Notes under the pieces: generated by a model
The model's database searches: none
What the model saw: only the letters and a program-made list of their open reading frames with translations
Told to the model about the DNA's origin: nothing
Made by a program: the position numbers and the translations under genes
Shown: in pieces, positions 1 to 5,353 of the stretch
Position numbering within the stretch: the stretch's first letter is position 1
How the letters are laid out: each line of letters starts with the position of its first letter
From: an uncultured Eubacterium sp.
GTDB lineage: Bacteria > Bacillota > Clostridia > Oscillospirales > Acutalibacteraceae
DNA length: 7,273 bases
Direction of reading: 5' to 3'
NCBI GenBank assembly: GCA_905233805.1
Contig: CAJOER010000045.1
Span: 1-7,273, forward strand

Positions 1-767
1 ACGTCCGCCGGCCAGTATTTTTTATACATATCGCTTGAGCCGTCGGGGTCGTAGCCAATCGCCGTAATATAGTTTGAAAGTGCGTCAATCCATACGTAAA
101 CTACGTGCTTGTCATCAAAATCAACGGGGATACCCCATTTGAACGAGGTGCGCGAAACGCATAAATCCTGAAGCCCGGGTTTGATGAAATTGTTAAGCAT
201 CTCTTTTTTACGCGCTTCGGGATAAATAAAGTTTTCGTTCTCCTCGATAAACTCTTCAAGCTTCTTCTGATATTTTGAAAGGCGGAGGAAATACGCCTCT
301 TCCTTTGCGGGCTTAACCTCTCTGCCGCAGTCGGGGCATTTTCCGTCAATGAGCTGGCTCTCGGTCCAGAAGCTTTCGCACGGAGTACAGTAAAGTCCCT
401 CATATTCGCCCTTGTAAATATCGTCCTGCTCATAGAGCTTTTTGAATATCTTCTGTACGACTCTCTCGTGGTAGCCGTCGGTAGTTCTTATGAACTTGTC
501 GTAGCTCGTGCCGAGAAGGTCGCATATATCTCTTATTTCGCCCGCTACTTTATCAACGTAGGCCTTGGGCGTAACTCCTGCAATTTTTGCGTATTCTTCA
601 ATTTTCTGGCCGTGCTCGTCGGTGCCCGTAAGGAAGAATACGTCCTTACCCTGAAGGCGCTTATATCTTGCGATAGCGTCGGTAAGAACTATCTCATAGC
701 TGTTACCGATATGCGGCTTCCTTGAAGTATAAGCAATCGCAGTTGTAATATAAAACTTTTCTTTCAT
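1..767 (-). CDS. metG: Methionyl-tRNA synthetase, N-terminal 255 residues (3' end beyond window)
   Basis: Cytoplasmic class I aminoacyl-tRNA synthetase that activates methionine with ATP and charges tRNA-Met for initiation and elongation. Reading the minus strand from the ATG at 767 gives an uninterrupted frame to the window edge. Seen in the translation: a Rossmann-fold start with PHIGNSYE (residues 18-25, the HIGH motif in HIGN form), TGTDEHGQKI (47-56), a zinc knuckle with C127xxC130 and C144xxC147, the VVYVWIDAL segment (about 222-230) and YWPAD at the edge. The KMSKS loop, anticodon-binding domain and any C-terminal tRNA-binding domain must lie outside the window, so the protein is cut by the window rather than broken. 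The start is supported by GGAGAG (774-779) six bases upstream and by the family N-terminus (FYITTAIAYTS). It lies 41 bp after nagB with no terminator between, so co-transcription with nagB is likely. Identity is very secure. Confidence 0.97.
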   Translation of the reverse strand, partial: MKEKFYITTAIAYTSRKPHIGNSYEIVLTDAIARYKRLQGKDVFFLTGTDEHGQKIEEYAKIAGVTPKAYVDKVAGEIRDICDLLGTSYDKFIRTTDGYHERVVQKIFKKLYEQDDIYKGEYEGLYCTPCESFWTESQLIDGKCPDCGREVKPAKEEAYFLRLSKYQKKLEEFIEENENFIYPEARKKEMLNNFIKPGLQDLCVSRTSFKWGIPVDFDDKHVVYVWIDALSNYITAIGYDPDGSSDMYKKYWPAD

Positions 768-777
768 TTTTAACTCT

Positions 778-812
778 CCATTCTCAATTTTCAATTCTCA
801 ATTCTCCATTAT
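778..812 (-). repeat. Run of about five 7-bp repeats in the nagB-metG gap
   Basis: On the plus strand the units read CCATTCT, CAATTTT, CAATTCT, CAATTCT, CCATTAT; on the coding (minus) strand the consensus is AGAATTG. Two units are identical and the others differ at one to three positions. The run begins inside the nagB stop codon (809-811) and its far end contributes the GGAGAG ribosome binding site of metG. It is purine-rich on the transcript, so it should be poorly structured. Whether it is a slippage-prone microsatellite or a piece of a dispersed intergenic repeat cannot be told from one copy. Confidence 0.7.
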
Positions 813-1534
813 AATAAGCTTGCTGCTCCTTTGTCGAGCATAAGCGTAACGTCCTTGTGGAACTGTAAAATACTTGCAGGGCATTCGGGGGTTACGTTGC
901 CGTCAATAACCTGCTTAATCGCCTTGGCCTTCTTTTCGCCTATCGCGATAATAAGTATCCTTTTTGCCTGCATAATAGAGCCTATTCCCATTGTAACAGC
1001 CTGAGTCGGCACCTCTTCAACAGAGTTGAAAAAACGGCTGTTATCTTTAATCGTGCTCTCTTTAAGGTTTACGACGTGGCTCCATCTCTGAAATGCGTTG
1101 GCAGGCTCGTTGAAGGCTATATGCCCGTTTGAGCCGATACCGAGAAGCTGAATGTCAATTCCGCCCGCTGCCTTGATTTTCTTCTCATAGCTTCTGCATT
1201 CCTTTTCCAAATCCCACGCATTTCCGTTAAGAAAGTTTATGTTTTCCTCGGGAATATTAATGTGGTTGAAAAGGTTTTCATACATAAAAGTGTGATATGA
1301 GTTTTTATCTTTAACGTCAAGACGGCAGTATTCGTCGAGATTAAACGTTGTTACCTTTGAAAAGTCAACGGCGCCCTGCTTATAAAGGCTAATCATATGG
1401 TCATATGCCTTTATGGGCGACGAGCCCGTAGCAAGACCCAGTACGCTTTCAGGCTTCTGGAGCACCTGACCGCACATATAGTAACCGGCAGCAACGCCGA
1501 TTTGTTCCTCCGTATCAAATACTAAAACATTCAT
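809..1534 (-). CDS. nagB: Glucosamine-6-phosphate deaminase (isomerase)
   Basis: Converts glucosamine 6-phosphate to fructose 6-phosphate and ammonia, feeding amino sugars from chitin, mucin or cell-wall recycling into glycolysis; cytoplasmic. The 241-residue length matches the short Bacillus-type NagB rather than the 266-residue allosteric E. coli enzyme. Motifs seen: LGLATGSSP (32-40, sugar-phosphate loop), TFNLDEY (63-69, with D67 in the catalytic-base position), LGIGSNGHIAFNEP (131-144, with H138 and E143), NSRFF (165-169, with R167) and GEKKA (199-203, with K202), the last two matching E. coli phosphate-contact residues. The stretch after FNEP reads ANAFQRWSHVV, where many homologues have an SRT-type sequence, so that loop is divergent. 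The frame extends 36 codons further upstream, but that part is the VanZ gene in another frame; the ATG at 1534 has AAGAGG eight bases upstream and overlaps the VanZ stop as ATGA, implying translational coupling. No nagA is visible nearby. Confidence 0.95.
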   Translation of the reverse strand: MNVLVFDTEEQIGVAAGYYMCGQVLQKPESVLGLATGSSPIKAYDHMISLYKQGAVDFSKVTTFNLDEYCRLDVKDKNSYHTFMYENLFNHINIPEENINFLNGNAWDLEKECRSYEKKIKAAGGIDIQLLGIGSNGHIAFNEPANAFQRWSHVVNLKESTIKDNSRFFNSVEEVPTQAVTMGIGSIMQAKRILIIAIGEKKAKAIKQVIDGNVTPECPASILQFHKDVTLMLDKGAASLL

Positions 1535-1980
1535 CTTTTCTTCCTCTTTATTATTGCTGAAATCAGCTTGTATAATACCAGAAATCCGAGGGCGCCTATA
1601 ACCGCGCCGATGGTATCTATTACCCAGTCCCTGAATTCGCACGACCTGCCGTCAACGAAAATCTGATGTATTTCGTCGGTAATCGCATAAAGCGAGGTGA
1701 GGCCCACGGAATAGGGGAGAGTAATCTTATTTTTACTAAAGTAAAATGCGCAGCTCAGCAGTAGGCTCAGCCCTGTGAATTCAAGACAGTGCGCGCTTTT
1801 TCTTACAATAAATATCCATATTTCGTTTTGCCCGAAAAGGCTTTCAAGCCACTCGACAAAAAAGTTGCTCTGGTGGTTTGATTCGTCGGCTGTCTGTGAC
1901 GAAAACCAGAATATTACCGCCATACAGATTACGGATAAAATCCAGAAAAGGACGGCGGCTTTTTTATTTTCTCGTTGCAT
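1531..1980 (-). CDS. VanZ-like family membrane protein
   Basis: A 149-residue integral membrane protein of the VanZ-like family, named after the teicoplanin-resistance protein of vanA clusters; most chromosomal members have no proven role. Seen: a first membrane segment at about 8-26 followed by WFSSQ (25-29), a second helix with the RKSAHCLEF motif (60-68), a third at about 88-107 ending in the family signature DEIHQIFVDGR (102-112), then D118 and D122xxG125 leading into the fourth helix (about 121-143), and a basic tail KRKKR. The DEIHQ/RKxAHxxEF/DxxxDxxG set is diagnostic. A TTG six bases upstream is also possible, but GGTGA (1990-1994) sits too close to it and fits the ATG at 1980. The gene overlaps the end of the solute-binding-protein gene by 17 bp and the start of nagB by 4 bp, so the three are surely one transcript. 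No other van genes are present, so a resistance role is not implied. Confidence 0.9.
   Translation of the reverse strand: MQRENKKAAVLFWILSVICMAVIFWFSSQTADESNHQSNFFVEWLESLFGQNEIWIFIVRKSAHCLEFTGLSLLLSCAFYFSKNKITLPYSVGLTSLYAITDEIHQIFVDGRSCEFRDWVIDTIGAVIGALGFLVLYKLISAIIKRKKR
1543..1548 (-). promoter_or_regulatory. Ribosome binding site fixing the nagB start
   Basis: AAGAGG on the minus strand, eight bases before the ATG at 1534. It selects this internal ATG over the in-frame start at 1642, which would add 36 non-family residues. It lies inside the end of the VanZ-like gene. Confidence 0.75.
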
Positions 1981-3676
1981 AAACAAAGCTCACCCTTCCG
2001 CTGCCTGCGTGGAACTGAACGCCCGACACGCCTTTTGCCGAAGCGTAATAACTCTTTTCGGAAACGAGGGGGAATACCGTATAACTTGAAATCAATTCCT
2101 TTTCAGCCTCTTTAACATATTTAAGCTCGTCGTCTGCGCTTGCTGCCTTTTCGGCTTTTTCAAGCGCTTCGTCATACTTCTTTGAATCAAAGCCCGTTCT
2201 GTTATTTGCGGAAAACGCTTTAAGATATGTTACCGCCGAGGTTGAAACCGATTTGTACGGATAAAACGCCGCGTCGTATTCTCTTGTTTTAAGAAGCGAT
2301 AACAATTCTTCGCTGTCGTGCGCTTCAACTTTGATTGAATATCTGATAACGTCGCCGTCATCATTTTTGTTAACTCCCGAAATACCGCTCTGAATGCCCT
2401 GAAGGTAGGCTTTTAAAGTGTTCTCAAGCTCAGGAGTTGTAAGAACGGTGATGTTTATTTCGGTCATATCGATAATCTCTAAGCCTTTTTTCCAAAGCTT
2501 TATGCTCTCGTTTGTATCCGGCTCGGGCGCAATATTTCCGAGTTCTTTTTTTACGCTTCTGCCTTCGATTGTGCAGGCTTCGGGAATAATGCTTTTTGAA
2601 TCGCTGAGGTATTCTTTTTCTGCATTTGCAGGCCTTGAAAGACCGATGCAGAAGGCTTTCCTCATACTTTTGCTCTGGAAAACCTCGTTATTCGTGTTGA
2701 GCATAAGAACCCAGGTCGTATCCTCATAAGGAATATAATTAATACCCTTTGAGTCTTTCAGTTTTTCGCTTTCTCCGCCCGTGATAAATGCGGCGTCATA
2801 GTATCCGCTGTCAAGTCTTGCGGTTACGTTTTTCTTGATATCCTTTTTATCGTCGTCGGTGAGGATTTTAAGGGTTAATTCGTCAGCCTTGGCGGGGAAC
2901 TCACCCTTGTATTCGTCGTTTTTCTTTAACAGATACGATTCTTTGAGTATCTGGTCAACGTAAAACTGTCCGTTGAAAAGAGTGTATCCCTCGCCTATGC
3001 CGTATCTTCCTTTGCAGGCGTTGAAAAACTCCTTGTTACACGGCATGGCAACCGCTGTTGTAAGCGTTTGTAAAAATGAACTGTCCGCGGAAGACAGATT
3101 TATTATGAGAGTATAATCGTCGGCAGCCTTTACGCCGAGAGTTGATACCGAAAGCTTGCCGGAATGAATCTCGGGCGCGTTTTTAATTGCGGCAAGGGAG
3201 GGGAACATAGGTGAGTCTGTGTCCGGTAAAACAGCCCTTTGAAGCGCAAAAACAAAGTCTTTTGCGGTAATATCGGGCTTGAATTCATATCCGAGCATAC
3301 GGAGCCTTTTATCCTTGTATTCGCCCTTCATTTCGCCTTCTTTATACTTATCGGTTTTTATATCCCATTTAAGCCCTTTTTTGAGCTTGAACGTATATGT
3401 AAGCCCGTCCTTGCTGACCTCATAAGATTCGGCGCAGCCGTTTTTAACCGTGCCGTCGTCGTCAATTCTGATAAGCCCCTCAAAGGTGTTTTCTATTACA
3501 AGATATTCGTCGGCAGTTGAGGCCACCTGAGGGTCGTAACTGTTTATATCTGCGGAGAAGGGATAGATAAAATCAAGCTTTTTCGTTCCTCTCGATTTGC
3601 ACGCCGAAAAAAGCGTAACAATAAGCGTTACACAAAGTATAACCGATATCGCTTTTTTTACGTGCTTTTTTATCAT
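1964..3676 (-). CDS. Family-5 extracellular solute-binding lipoprotein (OppA/DppA-like)
   Basis: A 570-residue periplasm-equivalent (cell-surface) binding protein of the SBP family 5, which usually delivers peptides, and sometimes nickel or sugars, to an ABC importer. Residues 1-25 form a lipoprotein signal peptide: basic start MIKKHVKK, a hydrophobic core, and LFSAC with the lipidated cysteine at 26. The mature part shows the family's opening pattern (NSYDPQ, then ENTFEGLIRI), TYTFKLKKGLKW, ITAKDFVFALQRAV, and GVKAADDYTLIINL, which are typical of domain I of OppA-type proteins. Length is in the usual 500-600 range. No permease or ATPase gene follows, so it is an orphan here and may use a transporter encoded elsewhere or act as a sensor/chaperone. 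An in-frame TTG at 3706 would add ten residues, but the ATG at 3676 has GGAG at the right distance and gives a clean signal peptide. First gene of the minus-strand operon. Ligand cannot be read from sequence. Confidence 0.9.
   Translation of the reverse strand: MIKKHVKKAISVILCVTLIVTLFSACKSRGTKKLDFIYPFSADINSYDPQVASTADEYLVIENTFEGLIRIDDDGTVKNGCAESYEVSKDGLTYTFKLKKGLKWDIKTDKYKEGEMKGEYKDKRLRMLGYEFKPDITAKDFVFALQRAVLPDTDSPMFPSLAAIKNAPEIHSGKLSVSTLGVKAADDYTLIINLSSADSSFLQTLTTAVAMPCNKEFFNACKGRYGIGEGYTLFNGQFYVDQILKESYLLKKNDEYKGEFPAKADELTLKILTDDDKKDIKKNVTARLDSGYYDAAFITGGESEKLKDSKGINYIPYEDTTWVLMLNTNNEVFQSKSMRKAFCIGLSRPANAEKEYLSDSKSIIPEACTIEGRSVKKELGNIAPEPDTNESIKLWKKGLEIIDMTEINITVLTTPELENTLKAYLQGIQSGISGVNKNDDGDVIRYSIKVEAHDSEELLSLLKTREYDAAFYPYKSVSTSAVTYLKAFSANNRTGFDSKKYDEALEKAEKAASADDELKYVKEAEKELISSYTVFPLVSEKSYYASAKGVSGVQFHAGSGRVSFVYATRK
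1990..1997 (-). promoter_or_regulatory. Ribosome binding site for the VanZ-like gene
   Basis: AAGGGTGA on the minus strand, ending nine bases before the ATG at 1980 and only three before the alternative TTG at 1986. It favours the ATG. It lies within the coding sequence of the upstream lipoprotein gene, consistent with coupled translation. Confidence 0.6.
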
Positions 3677-3684
3677 TTTACATA

Positions 3685-3691
3685 CTCCGCC
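3685..3691 (-). promoter_or_regulatory. Ribosome binding site for the solute-binding lipoprotein
   Basis: GGCGGAG on the minus strand, with eight bases between it and the ATG at 3676. It fixes that ATG in preference to the upstream in-frame TTG at 3706. Confidence 0.7.
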
Positions 3692-3709
3692 GATAATTCG
3701 TTGCAAAAT

Positions 3710-3738
3710 ATTATAACAGAAATAATTTATTAAATCAA
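3710..3738 (-). promoter_or_regulatory. Promoter of the minus-strand operon
   Basis: On the minus strand: TTGATT (3738-3733), a 17-bp spacer, and TATAAT (3715-3710) preceded by TGT, giving an extended -10. Transcription would begin near 3703, leaving a leader of about 27 nt before the lipoprotein start. It fits a housekeeping sigma-A promoter. No obvious operator or catabolite-response sequence was seen beside it. Confidence 0.75.
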
Positions 3739-3771
3739 TAAAGAATTAATATTTGAGATAATATTTTACAG

Positions 3772-3800
3772 TTGATAAAAATCATTTTTTATGTTAAAAT
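3772..3800 (+). promoter_or_regulatory. Promoter of the leucine-rich-repeat surface protein gene
   Basis: TTGATA (3772-3777), a 17-bp spacer and TAAAAT (3795-3800) with TGT just before it (extended -10). Predicted start near 3807, followed by the ribosome binding site GAGGAA (3821-3826) and the ATG at 3832. It sits back to back with the minus-strand promoter; the two -35 boxes are 33 bp apart. Confidence 0.75.
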
Positions 3801-3831
3801 TAATGTAGATATTTTGAAATGAGGAAACAAA

Positions 3832-5145
3832 ATGAAAAGACTTGTAAGTTTTACGCTTTGCGCAGTAATGATTATAACCTCGCTTTTTTCAGCGGGGATG
3901 TACGCTTTCGGCGCAACATACGGCGATTTTGAATACTCCCTGGTTGAAGGCGGCGTAACTATTGACAGTTATAACGGCAGCGCTATGAGTGTTGATGTTC
4001 CGCCCGTTATTAATGATAAACCCGTAGTGGCAATTTCTCAAATCGCATTTATGGGAAATTTCGACGTTTCGGATATAAGCCTCCCGTCGAGCGTAAAAAC
4101 GATAGGGGATATGGCTTTTCTCTCCTGCGGTTTTGTGGATAGCATAGCGCTCCCCGAAAACCTTGAAACTATCGGTGACAAAGCGTTTTATGCCTGCGAT
4201 AAGCTGAAAACCGTATATCTTGGCCATAAGGTAAGCGGAATAAACGAGGATACATACGGCGGATGCTCGGGGCTTACAAAGTTTACCGTAAGCACGGCTA
4301 ATCCGAATTACTGCGCGGTTGACGGAGTTCTTTTCAGCAAGGATAAAACCGAACTGATTCGTTATCCGTCCGGTTCTTCCGCTACGTCTTATACAGTTCC
4401 CGAAGGCGTTAAAAAAATAAAAGGAAATGCGTTTTACAATGCAGTAAATCTCCTTACCGTCAATTTACCGAAATCGCTTGAAAGCATTGAAGCGGACGCG
4501 TTTTTAGGAGCAACTGCAATAAGCGATTTTAACGTCGGTACCTGTGAAACCGCATGGAAAGATGTCAGCGTTGAGGATAAAGACAGGGCTCCTTTTACTA
4601 CCGCAAATCTTCGATTTAAAGACCATGATATTAAAGCCGTTGTCTTAAAAAAAGCTACCTGTACGGAAGACGGTCAGGTAAGAACAAGCTGCACAATGTG
4701 CGGTATCGGTTACGTCAATAATGTGGATAAGCTCGGACATAAACCCGTAAAACTTAAAGCGGTTGCTCCGACCTACTTTAAAAAGGGAAAAACCGAGGGC
4801 GAAAAATGCAGCGTCTGCGGTGATACTCTTGTACGTCAGAAAAGCGTTGCAAAGCTTGTTTTAGCCGTTCCGAAAAGTGTAAAGGCAACCCCGAAAAAAT
4901 CGGCGTTTAAGCTTACGTGGAAGAAGAATAATGACGCAACCGGCTATATAATTCAGTATTCGTTAAAGAAAGATTTTTCGAAGAAAAAAACGGTAAAAAT
5001 TCAGAAAAAATCCGTTGTAAAAAGGACCGTAAGAACCCCGAAATTGAAGAAAGTATATTACGTCAGAATATGCTCATACAAAAAGTCGGGAGCAAAAACA
5101 GTGAAGTCAAAATGGTCCAAAACAATCAAGGTAAAAACAAAATAA
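3832..5145 (+). CDS. Secreted BspA-like leucine-rich-repeat protein with Cys-pair segments and a basic Fn3-like C-terminus
   Basis: A 437-residue exported protein. A Sec signal peptide covers about residues 1-28 (MKRL, hydrophobic core, cleavage near AFGA). Residues about 66-235 carry BspA/LRR_5-type repeats, recognisable from repeats of the form LP.sv.tIGd.AF..C (SLPSSVKTIGDMAF, ALPENLETIGDKAF, NLPKSLESIEADAF), and the VDGVLFSKDKTELIRYPSG insert (163-181) common in this group. Residues about 264-335 hold two short Cys segments (C277, C287xxC290, H303; and C326xxC329) of a kind found between repeats and C-terminal domains in clostridial surface proteins; metal binding is possible but not shown. 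Residues about 345-436 look like a fibronectin-III fold (KLTWKKNNDATGYIIQYS, YYVRICSYK). That part has about 30 lysines in 100 residues and only two acidic residues. No LPXTG motif, dockerin, SLH or other anchor is seen. Likely an adhesin-like or wall-associated protein; ligand unknown. Single-gene transcript with its own promoter and terminator. Confidence 0.88.
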   Translation: MKRLVSFTLCAVMIITSLFSAGMYAFGATYGDFEYSLVEGGVTIDSYNGSAMSVDVPPVINDKPVVAISQIAFMGNFDVSDISLPSSVKTIGDMAFLSCGFVDSIALPENLETIGDKAFYACDKLKTVYLGHKVSGINEDTYGGCSGLTKFTVSTANPNYCAVDGVLFSKDKTELIRYPSGSSATSYTVPEGVKKIKGNAFYNAVNLLTVNLPKSLESIEADAFLGATAISDFNVGTCETAWKDVSVEDKDRAPFTTANLRFKDHDIKAVVLKKATCTEDGQVRTSCTMCGIGYVNNVDKLGHKPVKLKAVAPTYFKKGKTEGEKCSVCGDTLVRQKSVAKLVLAVPKSVKATPKKSAFKLTWKKNNDATGYIIQYSLKKDFSKKKTVKIQKKSVVKRTVRTPKLKKVYYVRICSYKKSGAKTVKSKWSKTIKVKTK

Positions 5146-5150
5146 ACCGA

Positions 5151-5173
5151 GGGCGGATATGTTCCGCCCTTTT
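5151..5173 (+). terminator. Intrinsic terminator of the LRR protein gene
   Basis: A 7-bp stem GGGCGGA/TCCGCCC (5151-5157 with 5163-5169) with a 5-nt loop TATGT, followed by TTTT. It begins six bases after the stop codon and separates this gene from rpsB. Confidence 0.9.
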
Positions 5174-5190
5174 AATTTGTAAAATAATGC

Positions 5191-5219
5191 TTGCAATTTG
5201 AAATGCTATGTGATATTAT
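5191..5219 (+). promoter_or_regulatory. Main promoter of rpsB-tsf (P1)
   Basis: TTGCAA (5191-5196), 17-bp spacer, TATTAT (5214-5219) with TGA just upstream, giving an extended -10. Start expected near 5226, which gives an untranslated leader of about 128 nt before rpsB. Confidence 0.7.
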
Positions 5220-5248
5220 ATTACAGCACGAAAAGGCGATATTATAAT
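5220..5248 (+). promoter_or_regulatory. Possible second rpsB promoter (P2)
   Basis: ATTACA (5220-5225), 17-bp spacer and a perfect TATAAT (5243-5248). The -35 is weak (four of six). If used, transcripts would start near 5255 and lack the first leader hairpin, because the -10 lies in that hairpin's loop. Tandem promoters are common upstream of ribosomal protein operons, but this one rests on sequence match alone. Confidence 0.4.
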
Positions 5249-5307
5249 CTTTTCGCGTAAAAACTCACATATTCTTTAAGACCTTAGGTGAATTTTTAAG
5301 AGGTCTT
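5229..5307 (+). promoter_or_regulatory. rpsB leader with two predicted stem-loops
   Basis: First stem: CGAAAAG (5229-5235) with CTTTTCG (5249-5255), 7 bp, 13-nt loop. Second stem: AAGACC (5278-5283) with GGTCTT (5302-5307), extended by TTA (5284-5286) with TAA (5297-5299) across a two-base GA bulge, loop of about 10 nt. Neither is followed by a U-run, so they are not terminators. Ribosomal protein operons are often controlled by the encoded protein binding the leader; S2 does this to rpsB-tsf in E. coli. Whether this leader binds S2 is inference, and I do not recognise it as a named RNA family. Confidence 0.45.
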
Positions 5308-5337
5308 TGCCATTGAGAATGTGGAGGAATTAACCTT

Positions 5338-5345
5338 AAAGGAGG
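5338..5345 (+). promoter_or_regulatory. Ribosome binding site fixing the rpsB start
   Basis: AAAGGAGG, eight bases before the ATG at 5354, a near-perfect match to the anti-Shine-Dalgarno sequence. It shows the true start is this ATG and not the in-frame GTG at 5321. A second GGAGG (5323-5327) 18 bases upstream has no start codon at usable distance. Confidence 0.9.
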
Positions 5346-5353
5346 AAATAAAA

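Noticed and set aside
101..725. Open frames of 85 to 110 codons overlapping the metG region (468-725 plus; 101-433 minus)
   Set aside because: They lie fully inside the metG frame, which has complete MetRS motifs, and their translations show no recognisable domain.
768..808. T-box or SAM riboswitch before metG
   Set aside because: The gap is only 41 bp and is a simple purine-rich repeat; no T-box sequence or SAM-aptamer helices fit.
778..812. CRISPR array
   Set aside because: The period is 7 bp with no spacers; it is a short tandem repeat.
1535..1642. 36-codon N-terminal extension of nagB from an upstream in-frame start
   Set aside because: The extra residues are Arg-rich with no NagB similarity and come from the VanZ-like gene read in another frame; the ATG at 1534 has a good ribosome binding site and gives the family N-terminus.
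1531..1980. Glycopeptide resistance cluster
   Set aside because: Only a VanZ-like gene is present; no vanA/H/X/R/S genes are nearby, and VanZ-like genes are common on chromosomes of susceptible Clostridia.
1775..3520. Plus-strand open frames opposite the VanZ-like and lipoprotein genes (1775-2089, 2418-2729, 3239-3520)
   Set aside because: They are antisense to well-supported genes, look like reverse-strand shadows, and I saw no convincing ribosome binding site for them.
3677..3831. Catabolite-response (cre) operator in the divergent promoter region
   Set aside because: The region is almost all A and T and no match to the cre pattern with its central CG was seen.
5321..5353. Upstream GTG start for rpsB
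   Set aside because: The added 11 residues are encoded by the ribosome binding site region itself, and the S2 family begins at MANVVSMKQLLEAG from the ATG at 5354.
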